Source of the DNA: Desulfobacterales bacterium
GTDB lineage: Bacteria; Desulfobacterota; Desulfobacteria; Desulfobacterales; G020353555
DNA length: 39,898 nucleotides
Assembly (NCBI GenBank): GCA_020353555.1
Contig: CP070697.1
Coordinates: 6,678,865 to 6,718,762, forward strand
Direction: 5' to 3'
Shown: positions 1-8,672 of the stretch, one piece after another
Layout: each line of letters begins with the position of its first letter
Numbering within the stretch: position 1 is the stretch's first letter
Translations under genes and position numbers: made by a program
Notes under the pieces: model-generated
The model's input: only the letters and a program-made list of their open reading frames with translations
Database searches by the model: none
Told to the model about the DNA's origin: nothing

Positions 1-148
1 GCACGATCCCGCCGACTAGTTGCCTGGCCGGGGGCGTGATCTGCTTCTCCTCCGTTAGGAAATCTTTTATTTCCTTTTCGCACTCCGTCGCGCGGGCGGG
101 ATACCAGCTACCGGCGAAAACTGCTTTTCTGACTTTAGCCGTTCTCAT
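1..148 (-). CDS. amrB: MEMO family protein (AmmeMemoRadiSam system protein B), N-terminal fragment
   Basis: The first 49 codons of a minus-strand gene that runs off the left edge. The translation begins MRTAKVRKAVFAGSWYP and continues to a GGIV just before the edge. The AVFAGSWYP start followed by a short acidic helix and a VGGIV strand is the N-terminal signature of the MEMO1 fold, a dioxygenase-like family that in bacteria and archaea is encoded with AMMECR1 and a radical SAM protein. The start is supported by a GGGAGGTG ribosome binding site a few bases upstream of ATG at 148. The partner genes would lie left of the window and cannot be checked. Biochemical function of the bacterial family is poorly known. 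Only the N-terminus is seen, so the family call rests on the motif. Confidence 0.72.
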   Translation of the reverse strand, partial: MRTAKVRKAVFAGSWYPARATECEKEIKDFLTEEKQITPPARQLVGGIV

Positions 149-169
149 GATGGCACCTCCCTTGTTGGA

Positions 170-197
170 GCTAAAAGCTCAAGGTCCCAAGCAAAAT
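170..197 (+). repeat. Degenerate heptamer repeat, left arm
   Basis: Four consecutive 7-base units in phase: GCTAAAA, GCTCAAG, GTCCCAA, GCAAAAT. The unit resembles GCTCAAA. The reverse-complement unit recurs at 311-338, so the two form arms of an inverted arrangement. Confidence 0.5.
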
Positions 198-310
198 GGC
201 TTCAATCACCTTTTTCCTCAAGTTTTGAGATTCAAACCGTCTTTCTCGAGCCGCAAATGTCGTCGTTCCAGCGCGAAACATAGGTCGCGTGGCCAGACTT
301 CTTCATCTGC

Positions 311-338
311 CTTTGAGCTTTGCGCTTGCCCCTTGTGT
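311..338 (-). repeat. Degenerate heptamer repeat, right arm
   Basis: Four in-phase 7-base units (CTTTGAG, CTTTGCG, CTTGCCC, CTTGTGT), the reverse complement of the GCTCAAA-type unit seen at 170-197 and again at 2704-2738 and 2874-2936. Confidence 0.6.
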
Positions 339-709
339 TTAATTACGCAACCGGTACCCTCGGTAACGATTTCAACCGTTGTGTCTCCTTTAATATATGA
401 ATCCCGAAGGCGTTGTCCATGGCGATCGATGCGGACCATTGCCAAAATTGCGCCTGTGATTTTGCACGGCAGCGTGCTTTAACCGCGCAACGCCCTGTTT
501 TCGGCCCGGAATGCGGTCCCCGCGCGGTCAAACGCTGATCGCGTTCGGCAGACAAATATTATTGGATCGGCCGGCTTTTTTTTTGGGTTTCAATGCTTAT
601 TATGTTTCATGGCGTTCGGCCAAGCGCCCGCCATCTTTGAAAAGTTTTAATGGGTAAAAGGATCTGCCGAATTTCGTCAGTGGAAATTAGATGCAAATGA
701 GGAGGAACC

Positions 710-1537
710 ATGTGGGAATATACGGACAAGGTGAAAGACCATTTCTTGAATCCGCGCAACGTCGGGGTCATCGAAGATGCCGATGGGGTCGGCGAAGTCG
801 GATCCATCGCCTGCGGGGATGCGTTGACATTCTATTTCAAACTCGATGACAACGGTAAAATCAAAGATGCGACGTTCCAGACCTTCGGCTGCGCAAGCGC
901 TATTGCCTCATCTTCGGCCCTGACCGAAATGGTTAAAGGACTGACCCTCGAACAAGCCGAAAAGATCACCAACGAGGACATCGCCAATTTCCTCGGAGGG
1001 CTTCCCAGAGAAAAAATGCACTGCTCGGTGATGGGTCGGGAAGCCCTGGAGAAAGCAATCTCGTGCTACCGGGGTGAACCTGATAAAAAGGTCGAAGGGG
1101 AAATCGTCTGTGAGTGCTTTGGGGTCACCGACCGGGAAATCGAGCGGGTGGTTCGGGAAAACCGGCTGAGCACCATCGAAGACGTAACCGATTATACCAA
1201 AGCGGGGGGGGGCTGCGGAAAATGTCACGAGCGCATCCAGGAAATCATTGATTCCATCCTGGGGACCGCGCGCCCGGTCAAAAAGAAACCAGCGGCATTG
1301 ACCAATATTCAGAAAATCAGACTGATCGAAGAAACCATCGAACGGGAAATCAATCCCAACCTGCGCAAAGACGCCGGCAAACTGGAGCTGGTGGATGTGG
1401 ACGGCAACCGGGTATTGGTAAGGTTGGGGGGAACCTGTGCCGCCTGCACCAAATCCCCGGTTACGCTCAAACATTATGTGGAAGCCAAATTGCGCGAATT
1501 GGTGACACCCGAGCTTGTCGTTGAGGAGGTGCAGTGA
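710..1537 (+). CDS. nifU: Fe-S cluster scaffold NifU (three-domain)
   Basis: A 275-residue full-length NifU that assembles Fe-S clusters from sulfur delivered by the cysteine desulfurase encoded next to it. Domains in order: IscU-type scaffold (about 1-125) with cluster cysteines at 35, 61 and 105; a BFD-like [2Fe-2S] domain (about 132-185) with Cys134, Cys136, Cys169 and Cys172; and a C-terminal Nfu domain (about 200-275) with CxxC at 243-246. The start is fixed by a GAGGAGG site just upstream of ATG. It overlaps nifS at a TGATG junction, so translation is probably coupled. No nitrogenase genes are in view; in many anaerobes and epsilonproteobacteria this NIF-type pair is the general Fe-S machinery, which is the likely role here. 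Confidence 0.95.
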   Translation: MWEYTDKVKDHFLNPRNVGVIEDADGVGEVGSIACGDALTFYFKLDDNGKIKDATFQTFGCASAIASSSALTEMVKGLTLEQAEKITNEDIANFLGGLPREKMHCSVMGREALEKAISCYRGEPDKKVEGEIVCECFGVTDREIERVVRENRLSTIEDVTDYTKAGGGCGKCHERIQEIIDSILGTARPVKKKPAALTNIQKIRLIEETIEREINPNLRKDAGKLELVDVDGNRVLVRLGGTCAACTKSPVTLKHYVEAKLRELVTPELVVEEVQ

Positions 1538-2730
1538 TGAAGGTGATCTATGTGGACAACAACGCGACCACGAAAGTGGCGCCCGAAGTTCTGGAAGAAA
1601 TGCAGCCCTACTTCAGCGAATACTACGGCAACCCGTCCAGCATGCACTCCTTCGGCGGCAACGTGGCCGGCAAAATCAGAGAGGCACGGCAGAAGGTCGC
1701 CGCGCTGATCGGGGCGACTCCGGAGGAAATCGTTTTCACCAGCTGCGGCACCGAAAGTGACGGTACCGCCATTCGGGCGGCTTTGGAATCCAATCCGGAC
1801 AAACGCCACATCGTCACGACCCGGGTGGAGCATCCGGCCGTCAAAAACCTCGGGGAGACCCTTTCCAAGAGAGGATATCGCGTCACCTTTGTGCCCGTTG
1901 ATTCCGAGGGACGGCTGGATCTTGATTATCTCCATCAAAACCTGAGCGATGACACGGCCGTTGTCAGCATCATGTGGGCCAACAATGAAACCGGCGTCAT
2001 CTTTCCCATCGAAGAGATCGCCCAGAAGGTCAAGGATCAGGGCATTGTCTTTCACACCGACGCGGTGCAGGCCGTGGGCAAAATCCCCATGGATGTCAGC
2101 CGGACGGGGATCGACATGCTGTCGCTTTCGGGCCACAAGCTGCATGCGCCCAAAGGAATCGGCGTGCTTTATATCCGCAAAAGAACCAAATTCGCCCCCT
2201 TTATGATCGGCGGCCACCAGGAGGGCGGTCGTCGCGGCGGCACCGAAAACGTGGCTTCCATCATCGGATTGGGCAAGGCCAGCCAATTGGCAAGGGAACA
2301 CTTGCAGGCCCGGGGTTACGAGCGCATCCGCAAACTGCGGGACAAACTGGAAAATACGCTGATCGCCAAGGTCCCCCATGCACTGATCAACGGAGACCGC
2401 CAAAACCGTCTGCCGAACACCACCAGTATCGCCTTTGAATATGTGGAAGGGGAAGCGATTTTGCTCATGCTGAACGAGTACGGCATCTGCGCCTCCTCCG
2501 GTTCGGCCTGTACGTCCGGTTCTCTGGAGCCCTCCCATGTCCTGCGCGCCATGGGCGTTCCCTTCACGGCCGCCCACGGCTCGATTCGCTTCAGCCTCAG
2601 CCGTTACAACACGGAAGAGGAAATCGATTTCATCCTGGAAAAATTGCCGCCGGTCATTGCGCGCCTACGGGAGCTATCGCCTTTCTGGAAAGAAGCCGTC
2701 AGGGCTCAAAGCTCAAAGCTCAGAGCCTAA
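1537..2730 (+). CDS. nifS: Cysteine desulfurase NifS/IscS
   Basis: PLP-dependent cysteine desulfurase (397 residues) that converts cysteine to alanine and passes persulfide sulfur to NifU. Visible features: His99 and Asp175 of the cofactor site, the SGHK motif with PLP lysine at 201, and the mobile loop SSGSACTSG with catalytic Cys325. An in-frame GTG sits at 1534, but ATG at 1537 is preferred: it follows GAGGAGGT (1523-1530) by six bases and gives the usual MKVIYVDNNATT start. The gene overlaps nifU by one base. The last ten residues (AQSSKLRA region) and the stop codon are encoded inside a heptamer repeat at 2704-2738, so the tail was probably created or altered by repeat invasion. Confidence 0.95.
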   Translation: MKVIYVDNNATTKVAPEVLEEMQPYFSEYYGNPSSMHSFGGNVAGKIREARQKVAALIGATPEEIVFTSCGTESDGTAIRAALESNPDKRHIVTTRVEHPAVKNLGETLSKRGYRVTFVPVDSEGRLDLDYLHQNLSDDTAVVSIMWANNETGVIFPIEEIAQKVKDQGIVFHTDAVQAVGKIPMDVSRTGIDMLSLSGHKLHAPKGIGVLYIRKRTKFAPFMIGGHQEGGRRGGTENVASIIGLGKASQLAREHLQARGYERIRKLRDKLENTLIAKVPHALINGDRQNRLPNTTSIAFEYVEGEAILLMLNEYGICASSGSACTSGSLEPSHVLRAMGVPFTAAHGSIRFSLSRYNTEEEIDFILEKLPPVIARLRELSPFWKEAVRAQSSKLRA

Positions 2731-2738
2731 AGCTGATT
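2704..2738 (+). repeat. Heptamer repeat overlapping the nifS stop codon
   Basis: In-phase 7-base units GCTCAAA, GCTCAAA, GCTCAGA, GCCTAAA, GCTGATT. The nifS stop codon is inside the fourth unit. The opposite arm is at 2874-2936. Confidence 0.75.
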
Positions 2739-2873
2739 TCCGGTTGCTGGTCGCTGGAGATGCGGAGCGGATTCCTGGGGCAAAGTGCACAAGGCTTTAA
2801 AGGTGGAGGATAGACACTGAAATAAAGAGATTGCTGCGAAAACACAAAGCATAAAATGAATGGCCCCTTCTTG

Positions 2874-2936
2874 CTTTGCGCTTTGAACCTTGAGATTGCC
2901 GCCTTCAGCTTTGAGCTTTCCGCTTTGCGCTCTCGT
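2874..2936 (-). repeat. Heptamer repeat, nine units, near hypB end
   Basis: Nine 7-base units in perfect phase (CTTTGCG, CTTTGAA, CCTTGAG, ATTGCCG, CCTTCAG, CTTTGAG, CTTTCCG, CTTTGCG, CTCTCGT). It is the reverse complement of the unit at 2704-2738, so the nifS-hypB spacer is bracketed by inverted arms. The 240-base spacer holds nothing else I can identify, and no T-tract terminator. Confidence 0.75.
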
Positions 2937-2974
2937 GTTGGCGTCACTTGACCGGAACGAATCAGCCCTGAAGG

Positions 2975-3766
2975 TTACGGTAAGCTGCTTTTCTGCCCGA
3001 CCCGATCCCTTATCCACTCGATCCAGGGATCAAAACCGTCCTGGGTTTTGGCGGATATCTCGAAAACAGGCATATCCGGATGGACCTGGTGGATATACGC
3101 GATGGCTTTTTGCTTGTCGTAATCCAGATAGGGCAGTAGATCGATTTTATTCAGCAGGGCGGCATCGCATTGCCGGAACATCAGCGGATATTTGACCGGT
3201 TTATCCTCGCCTTCCGTCACACTCAAAACCACCACCCGTGCATCTTCACCGATGTCGAATTCCGCCGGACAGACTAAATTCCCGACGTTTTCGACGATCA
3301 AGAGATCGACTCCCCCCAGCTCCAGGTTGCTCGCGGCTTTCTCAATCACATGCGCGGCCAGATGGCAGTCGCCTCCGAACTCGTCCGTATTGACCTGCAC
3401 CACCGGTGCCCCGCTAATCGCCAACCGGTCCGCATCGTGGGTGGTGCAAATATCGCCCACGATCACGGCACACTTGATTTCCGGCATGATGCGCGCCAGT
3501 GTCTTTTCCAGCGTGGTGGTCTTGCCGGAACCGGGCGAGCTCATCACGTTGAGCACATACACGCCCTGGGCGGCAAACATCCGGCGGTTCTGTTCGGCCA
3601 TTTTGGCATTCACGTCCAGAACGCGGCGAACCACTTTAATCTCCCGGGTACCGGCCTGGCGCTCCCCTGCGGGCGCAATGCGGTTTGATTGCCCGGGCCG
3701 AGGTTTATGAAACTCCTCATGATGATAATGACACCGTTGGATTTTCAAACCGTCATTTAGAATCAT
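2975..3766 (-). CDS. hypB: Hydrogenase/urease nickel incorporation GTPase HypB
   Basis: SIMIBI-class GTPase that delivers nickel to [NiFe]-hydrogenase precursors with HypA. In the 263-residue form: P-loop SSPGSGKT at 76-83, metal-binding residues in GDICTTHDADR (Cys107, His110) and CHL (Cys134, His135), Cys166 in the switch region, and NKID at 206-209. The frame is open upstream to 3889, but ATG at 3766 is preferred: AGAGG lies six bases upstream and it overlaps the hypA end by 14 bases, typical of this pair. The N-terminus has a short His-rich stretch (CHYHHEEFH) but no CxxCGC nickel motif. No hydrogenase or other hyp genes are in the window. Confidence 0.93.
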   Translation of the reverse strand: MILNDGLKIQRCHYHHEEFHKPRPGQSNRIAPAGERQAGTREIKVVRRVLDVNAKMAEQNRRMFAAQGVYVLNVMSSPGSGKTTTLEKTLARIMPEIKCAVIVGDICTTHDADRLAISGAPVVQVNTDEFGGDCHLAAHVIEKAASNLELGGVDLLIVENVGNLVCPAEFDIGEDARVVVLSVTEGEDKPVKYPLMFRQCDAALLNKIDLLPYLDYDKQKAIAYIHQVHPDMPVFEISAKTQDGFDPWIEWIRDRVGQKSSLP

Positions 3767-4121
3767 TTCCATCCTCTTCGGCAATTTCAATGGATTCGAT
3801 ATCCAGCTCACGCCCTGATAGAATCTCCAGGGAACCGCTGTTGCACTGCTCACAGGTAAAGACCGGATCGCTGATAATCCATTCCGCACGGCAGGCCTTG
3901 CACCGGGCTAACACGGGAAGCTCCTCGATGACCAACTCCGCATCCGCCAGAGGCGTATCTTTCACGGCGATATCAAAACAAAAACGCAGACTGTCGGGGA
4001 CAATGGCCGCCAGCTTGCCCACCTTCAAGTTGACCCGCACCACACGCACATTTTCCAGCTCCGCCGGGATGGATGCGCTGGCGATCTCGACAATCTGTAA
4101 GGCGATCCCCATTTCGTGCAT
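3753..4121 (-). CDS. hypA: Hydrogenase nickel incorporation protein HypA
   Basis: A 122-residue nickel metallochaperone working with HypB. It begins MHEMG, with the nickel-binding His2 and neighbouring Glu, and carries a zinc site made of two CxxC pairs (Cys74/77 and Cys90/93). Length and motif spacing are typical. The ribosome binding site is weak. Its 3' end overlaps the hypB start. It lies about 125 bases downstream of sucD on the same strand, so hypAB may be read from the same transcript or from a promoter in that spacer. Confidence 0.94.
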   Translation of the reverse strand: MHEMGIALQIVEIASASIPAELENVRVVRVNLKVGKLAAIVPDSLRFCFDIAVKDTPLADAELVIEELPVLARCKACRAEWIISDPVFTCEQCNSGSLEILSGRELDIESIEIAEEDGNDSK

Positions 4122-4156
4122 GCGTTTTAAACTCTCAGCGTCTCAAAGGCTGGCCC

Positions 4157-4220
4157 TGGCCAAACGCCAAAAAGCCATTCGTTTTGCGTGTCTTTGCGTG
4201 TTTTTGCGTGCATTTGGTGG
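4157..4220. repeat. Degenerate 10-bp tandem repeat with inverted arm, sucD-hypA spacer
   Basis: Units TTTGCGTGTC, TTTGCGTGTT and TTTGCGTGCA follow one another with a period of 10 between 4183 and 4212, then TTTGGTGGCC. A partial reverse-complement arm (GGCCAAACGCCAAAAAG) lies at about 4158-4174. It fills most of the spacer between sucD and hypA. Confidence 0.6.
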
Positions 4221-4245
4221 CCATGGCAGAATGGCTGCGAAATTT

Positions 4246-5118
4246 TTACTTAAACACCTCCGCGCAGAACTCCCCGAAGGTTCCCAGATCTCGACAAACG
4301 TGAATCCCGCCCGCTTGCATGGCTTCAATTTTGGCCTGGGCCGTGCCGCTGCGGCCGCTGATGATGGCGCCGGCATGTCCCATCCGCCGTCCCGGCGGGG
4401 CCGTGAGGCCCGAGATAAAGCCGACCACCGCTTTGGAAAAATTTTGGGAAATAAACTCGGCGGCTTGCTCTTCGGCGGTTCCTCCGATTTCTCCCACCAA
4501 AACGACCCCCCGGGTTTCGGGATCTTTTTCGAAGGCCTCCAGACAGTCGATAAAATCCGTGCCGTTGATCGGATCGCCCCCGATACCGATACATGTGGTC
4601 TGGCCGATTCCCTGCAAGGTCAATTGGTTCACGACTTCATAGGTTAGGGTGCCGGAACGCGAGATGACACCGATCGGGCCGCCGGGCTTGTGGATGGGCG
4701 CCGGCATGATTCCGACCTTCGTCCGGCCGGGGGAAATAATGCCCGGACAGTTGGGCCCGATCAGACGCGCCGGTTTATGGTCCAGATAATTTTTGACTTT
4801 CAGCATGTCCAAAACCGGAATCCCCTCGGTGATGGTGACGATCAGCTCGATTCCGGCGTCGGCGGCCTCCATGATCGCATCGGCGGCAAAAGCTGGGGGC
4901 ACGAAAATCAGGCTGCAGTTGGCACCGGTCTTTTCCACCGCATCTTTCACCGTATTAAAAACCGGAACCTCGTCCATTTTCTGGCCGGCTTTGCCCGGTG
5001 TCACTCCGGCCACGACCTGTGTGCCGTAGGCGATACAGTTCCGGGTGTGAAATTGCCCCTCGCGGCCGGTAATTCCCTGCACCACAACACGCGTATTCTC
5101 ATCTGCAAATATGCTCAC
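4246..5118 (-). CDS. sucD: Succinyl-CoA synthetase (ligase) alpha subunit
   Basis: Alpha subunit of succinyl-CoA synthetase, which converts succinyl-CoA to succinate with substrate-level phosphorylation. With the GTG start at 5118 it is 290 residues, matching E. coli SucD (289). A CoA-binding Rossmann domain occupies about 1-130, and the phosphorylated histidine is His248 in GHAGAI. Upstream ATG at 5184 would add 22 residues with no family counterpart; the GTG follows a GAGGAA site and yields the expected (M)[18 protein letters not shown]-terminus. It pairs with sucC immediately upstream and completes the methylmalonyl-CoA route encoded by the preceding genes. Confidence 0.95.
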   Translation of the reverse strand: MSIFADENTRVVVQGITGREGQFHTRNCIAYGTQVVAGVTPGKAGQKMDEVPVFNTVKDAVEKTGANCSLIFVPPAFAADAIMEAADAGIELIVTITEGIPVLDMLKVKNYLDHKPARLIGPNCPGIISPGRTKVGIMPAPIHKPGGPIGVISRSGTLTYEVVNQLTLQGIGQTTCIGIGGDPINGTDFIDCLEAFEKDPETRGVVLVGEIGGTAEEQAAEFISQNFSKAVVGFISGLTAPPGRRMGHAGAIISGRSGTAQAKIEAMQAGGIHVCRDLGTFGEFCAEVFK

Positions 5119-5188
5119 ACCGTGTTCCTCGAAACTTTCTAATTTTGTGTGTTTGTCCTTACTTCCGAGGACGGAGAACCGCAATCAG

Positions 5189-5216
5189 CCTCCAACCTCT
5201 AACCTCCAGCCCCAAA
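5189..5216 (+). repeat. Heptamer repeat CCTCCAA, sucC-sucD spacer
   Basis: Four in-phase units: CCTCCAA, CCTCTAA, CCTCCAG, CCCCAAA. The same CCTCCAA unit occurs twice at 9137-9150 in another spacer of this gene cluster. Confidence 0.6.
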
Positions 5217-5286
5217 CGTGATGCGCTGCCCTCGACTCGATGATCACGGCTTTTCGTCGGCGCTGGCCGTTCTGAGCCTTGGGCAT

Positions 5287-6450
5287 TTAACCGCCCACCA
5301 ACCCGGCCACCTTGCGGGCCGCATCCTTCAGGTCCGTCGCGGTGATCAGATTGAGGCCCGATTCCGCCAGAATTCGGCGGCCTTCTTCGATGTTGGTCCC
5401 TTCCATGCGGACCACCACCGGTACGTTGATTCCGGTTTTTTTCGCGGCCTGCACCACGCCTTCGGCCAGCACGTCACAGCGCAGGATCCCGCCGAAGATG
5501 TTGATCAGAATGCCTTTGACGTTCTGATCGCTCAGGATGATCCGGAAGCCGTTTTCAACCATTTCGGCACTGGCGCCTCCCCCGACATCCAAGAAGTTGG
5601 CCGGTTCGGCACCGGCTTGTTTGATGATATCCATGGTGGCCATGGCCAAACCGGCGCCGTTGACCATATTGCCCACATTACCGTCCAGATTGATATAATT
5701 GAGGTTGAATTCGGAGGCTTCGATCTCCAGGGGATCTTCCTCATCCAGATCGCGATACTCACGAACATCCGGATGTCGAAACAGCCCGTTATCATCAAAA
5801 TTGATTTTGGCATCCAGGGCGACCACAGTGTCCTCGGCGGTGATTACCAGAGGGTTGATCTCCACTAACGAACAGTCATAATCGACGAACAGTTGGTAAA
5901 GGTTTTTTAACATGGAGGTAAACGGCTTGATCAAGGCCGGTGCCAGATTCAAACCGAAGGCCACCTCCCGGCCATGATAGGGCTGGATGCCCAGCAGGGG
6001 ATTGATAAAGACTTTGATGATTTTCTCGGGGGTTTGGGCGGCCACTTCTTCAATGTCCATCCCACCGGCGGCGCTGGCCATGACCACAATCTTGGCCGTG
6101 GCCCGGTCCGGGATCACACTCAGATAGAGTTCCTTGGCGATGTTCAGTCCCTGTTCCACCAGAATTTTGCGAACCCGCCTTCCCTCCGGTCCCGTTTGAG
6201 GCGTCACCAGGTTCATGCCCATGATCGCCTGGGCGGCCTTCTGAACCTGCTCCGCGGATGGGGCCAGCTTGACGCCTCCGCCCTTGCCGCGACCGCCGGC
6301 ATGGATCTGGGCCTTGACCACCACGGGATAGCCGCCCAAGGTTTCCGCAACCTCCACAGCTTCCTCGGCGCTGAAAGCCACCCCGCCCTCCGGGATGGGA
6401 ACGCCGTATTTTCTGAACAATGCCTTCGCCTGGTATTCGTGAATTTTCAT
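5287..6450 (-). CDS. sucC: Succinyl-CoA synthetase (ADP/GDP-forming) beta subunit
   Basis: Beta subunit of succinyl-CoA synthetase, 387 residues from ATG at 6450 (E. coli SucC is 388). The N-terminus MKIHEYQAKALFRKYGVP is characteristic. An ATP-grasp domain (about 2-210, with the VKAQIHAGGRGKGGGV nucleotide-binding segment) is followed by the CoA-ligase domain with VGGGAS and IFGGILRCD motifs. The frame is open upstream to 6543, but the added residues do not match the family and a GGGAG site precedes 6450. It sits directly downstream of the transcarboxylase gene and upstream of sucD. Confidence 0.96.
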   Translation of the reverse strand: MKIHEYQAKALFRKYGVPIPEGGVAFSAEEAVEVAETLGGYPVVVKAQIHAGGRGKGGGVKLAPSAEQVQKAAQAIMGMNLVTPQTGPEGRRVRKILVEQGLNIAKELYLSVIPDRATAKIVVMASAAGGMDIEEVAAQTPEKIIKVFINPLLGIQPYHGREVAFGLNLAPALIKPFTSMLKNLYQLFVDYDCSLVEINPLVITAEDTVVALDAKINFDDNGLFRHPDVREYRDLDEEDPLEIEASEFNLNYINLDGNVGNMVNGAGLAMATMDIIKQAGAEPANFLDVGGGASAEMVENGFRIILSDQNVKGILINIFGGILRCDVLAEGVVQAAKKTGINVPVVVRMEGTNIEEGRRILAESGLNLITATDLKDAARKVAGLVGG

Positions 6451-6535
6451 GTTCGTCTGCTCCCATCGAAGATGTCCGAAGACGCACGACCGATGGCCGA
6501 ATTCCGAAAACAGAAATTCCGCCGGCGCTGGGCCC

Positions 6536-8602
6536 TTAGCCAATCACGCACAGCACATCCCCCTTCGCCACCGTATCTCCGCTGCTATAGTTGACGGCCT
6601 TGAGGGTGCCGCCGATGGGCGCCGGCAGAGCGTTTTCCATTTTCATGGCCTCCAGGATCACCACCGTTTCACCCTGACTGACCGTATCGCCCACCTTCTT
6701 CTCATAGCTGACGATCATACCCGGCATGGGCGCGGGCAGCGGGGTCCCCGCCGCCTCTCCCGCGGGTCGGGCGGGTTCCGTCTTGGCGGCGGGTTCAGGC
6801 GCTTTGGCCGCGGCCGGGGCAGCCGGCGCAACTGCTGGCTCCGGCCGGGGTCCGGCCGGGGCGGCGGGAGCCGCAGCGGGCGCGGGAGTCGCGGGGGGCG
6901 CGTACATGGGTGCCGTCCACGGCATGGGTCCCGACGGCTGCACATAGCTGATCATGGGGGACCCCCCGATTTCATCCACTCCCACCTCAAAATAATCATC
7001 ACCGACAAACACGTTAAACGTCCGGACGTTTTCGCTTTTAGGCGGGGCCTCCTTTTCTTTCTTTTCAACGAGCTTTCCGGCTTTGGCCTTCTGAATGAGC
7101 TCTTTTTCTTTGCGCACATCTCCCAGGGTTCGGGGTTTGACTTCGGCCGGGGGCTGTTCCTTGCCATATTTCCATCTCAAGAATTTTTTGCCTGTTATGG
7201 GATAGAGGGCATAAATCAGGACATCATCCAGGTCGATGGCCAGGCCCTTGGTTTCTTCCTTGGCTTTTTCAAGTTCCGGCTTCAGGACCTCGGCCGGCCG
7301 GCAGGTAATCGGTTCTTCCCCCCGTTCATACCCTTTAAGGGCTTTTTTCTGAACTTCCGGATCAATGGGGACGGCGGTTTTGCCGTACAACCCATAGCAC
7401 AGGTCTTTGACCTGGGCGGTGATCATCTTGTAGCGCTCATTTCCTTCGTCAAACAAAACGTTGTTGACCGTTTGGATTCCGACAATCTGGCTGGTGGGAG
7501 TCACCAGCGGGACTTGCCCGAGCTCTCTGCGCACCCGCGGCAGCTCGGCATATACCTGGTCAATTTTTTCCAGGGCATCCATTTCCCTTAACTGGTTGAC
7601 CAGGTTGGACAGCATGCCCCCCGGCGTCTGATGCAGCAACACATTGATATCGATGACCGATATCTTGGTATCATCCAGCAAATGCCGGTATTTGGGCAAA
7701 ATTTCCTTTTCCAGGATTTCGTTGATGGCAGCCAGATGTTTAATGTCAAAACCGGTGTCGCGGTTGGTCCCCAGCAAGGCCATCACCAGGGGCTCAATGG
7801 CCGGGTGGGAAGTGCGAAAGGCATAGGGCGACATGCAGGTGTCAATGATATCGACCCCGGCTTCAATCGCCTTGAGATGGGACATTTGCGCCATGCCGGA
7901 GGTAAAATGACTGTGAAGATGAATGGGCTTTTGGACGGCCGCTTTTAAGGCTTTGACGAGGGCATAGGCATCGTAGGGTGCGATCATCCCCGCCATATCT
8001 TTGATGCAGATGCTGTCGGCTCCCATCGCTTCCAGATCTTTGGCCTTGTTGACGTAATAGTCAATGGTGTAAACCTCCCCGCCCATGCGTGGCTCGGTAA
8101 GGCTGTAGCAGATGGACCCCTGAAAATGTTTGCCGGAGGCCTTGATCACCGGAACGAAGGTTTCGAAGTTGCGAAAGTCATTGAGGGCGTCAAAAGTCCG
8201 GAAAATATCCATCCCGTTGGCCGCCGCTCTTTCCACGAAAGCCCCGGCCACATCGTCGGCATAATTGCGATAGCCCACCAGGTTCTGACCCCGCAGCAGC
8301 ATGGAAAAAGGCGTCTTTTTGATATACCGCTTGAGTGTGCGGATTCTTTCCCAGGGATCTTCATTTAAAAAGCGGTGCATGGTATCAAAAGTCGCGCCGC
8401 CCCAAACGTCCCTGGCCCAGTATCCGACTTCATCCTTCATTTCGGCCACCGGGATCATGTCTTCCGTCCGTCCCCGGGTGGCGAACAGGGACTGATGCCC
8501 GTCGCGCAAAGTCAGATCTTCCACCTTGACCGGATTTTCGGCCGCGGGGCGCTCCTTACTATAGTTCATCGGGGTCATCTTCACTGCGTTTTCGTCACTC
8601 AT
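6536..8602 (-). CDS. Transcarboxylase 5S + 1.3S fusion (pyruvate/oxaloacetate carboxyltransferase with biotin carrier)
   Basis: A 688-residue biotin-dependent carboxyltransferase. An HMGL-like TIM barrel (about 20-295) carries TLRDGHQS, the metal-binding HLHSHF and the CIKDMAG segment with the expected carboxylated lysine; a PYC/OADA domain follows (about 310-520); then an Ala/Pro-rich linker (about 570-620); then a biotinyl domain with EAMKMEN, biotin lysine near 654. Start ATG at 8602 follows GGAGGAG; an in-frame TTG at 8620 overlaps that site. With the 12S gene nearby and no biotin carboxylase or OadB pump in view, the likely reaction is methylmalonyl-CoA + pyruvate <-> propionyl-CoA + oxaloacetate. 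Oxaloacetate decarboxylase alpha or pyruvate carboxylase subunit B are alternatives on sequence alone. Confidence 0.9.
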   Translation of the reverse strand: MSDENAVKMTPMNYSKERPAAENPVKVEDLTLRDGHQSLFATRGRTEDMIPVAEMKDEVGYWARDVWGGATFDTMHRFLNEDPWERIRTLKRYIKKTPFSMLLRGQNLVGYRNYADDVAGAFVERAAANGMDIFRTFDALNDFRNFETFVPVIKASGKHFQGSICYSLTEPRMGGEVYTIDYYVNKAKDLEAMGADSICIKDMAGMIAPYDAYALVKALKAAVQKPIHLHSHFTSGMAQMSHLKAIEAGVDIIDTCMSPYAFRTSHPAIEPLVMALLGTNRDTGFDIKHLAAINEILEKEILPKYRHLLDDTKISVIDINVLLHQTPGGMLSNLVNQLREMDALEKIDQVYAELPRVRRELGQVPLVTPTSQIVGIQTVNNVLFDEGNERYKMITAQVKDLCYGLYGKTAVPIDPEVQKKALKGYERGEEPITCRPAEVLKPELEKAKEETKGLAIDLDDVLIYALYPITGKKFLRWKYGKEQPPAEVKPRTLGDVRKEKELIQKAKAGKLVEKKEKEAPPKSENVRTFNVFVGDDYFEVGVDEIGGSPMISYVQPSGPMPWTAPMYAPPATPAPAAAPAAPAGPRPEPAVAPAAPAAAKAPEPAAKTEPARPAGEAAGTPLPAPMPGMIVSYEKKVGDTVSQGETVVILEAMKMENALPAPIGGTLKAVNYSSGDTVAKGDVLCVIG

Positions 8603-8672
8603 TTTATGGCTCTCCTCCAAAAGAAAATTATTTTTAGATCTTATCCGATTATGATTTTGGGCGCTTAGGCGC

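Larger units (their letters stand above)
149..709. other. Intergenic spacer upstream of amrB and nifU
   Basis: A 561-base spacer between the divergent amrB and nifU genes. Three short open frames cross it (36-482 plus, 218-445 minus, 343-555 minus), but none has a ribosome binding site or recognisable sequence, and they overlap heptamer repeats. The part just before nifU (about 560-700) is AT-rich and probably holds the nifU promoter; I could not identify a convincing -35/-10 pair. No IscR-like or other operator was recognised. Confidence 0.5.

Noticed and set aside
218-555. Two overlapping minus-strand ORFs of 75 and 70 codons in the amrB-nifU spacer
   Set aside because: No ribosome binding site, no recognisable motif, overlap heptamer repeats, and each contradicts the other's frame.
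908-2577. Long antisense ORFs of 188 and 367 codons
   Set aside because: They are reverse-strand shadows of nifU and nifS, whose motifs and starts are unambiguous.
710-2730. Nitrogen fixation locus
   Set aside because: NifU and NifS are present, but no nifHDK, nifB or nifE/N; these proteins serve general Fe-S assembly in many anaerobes.
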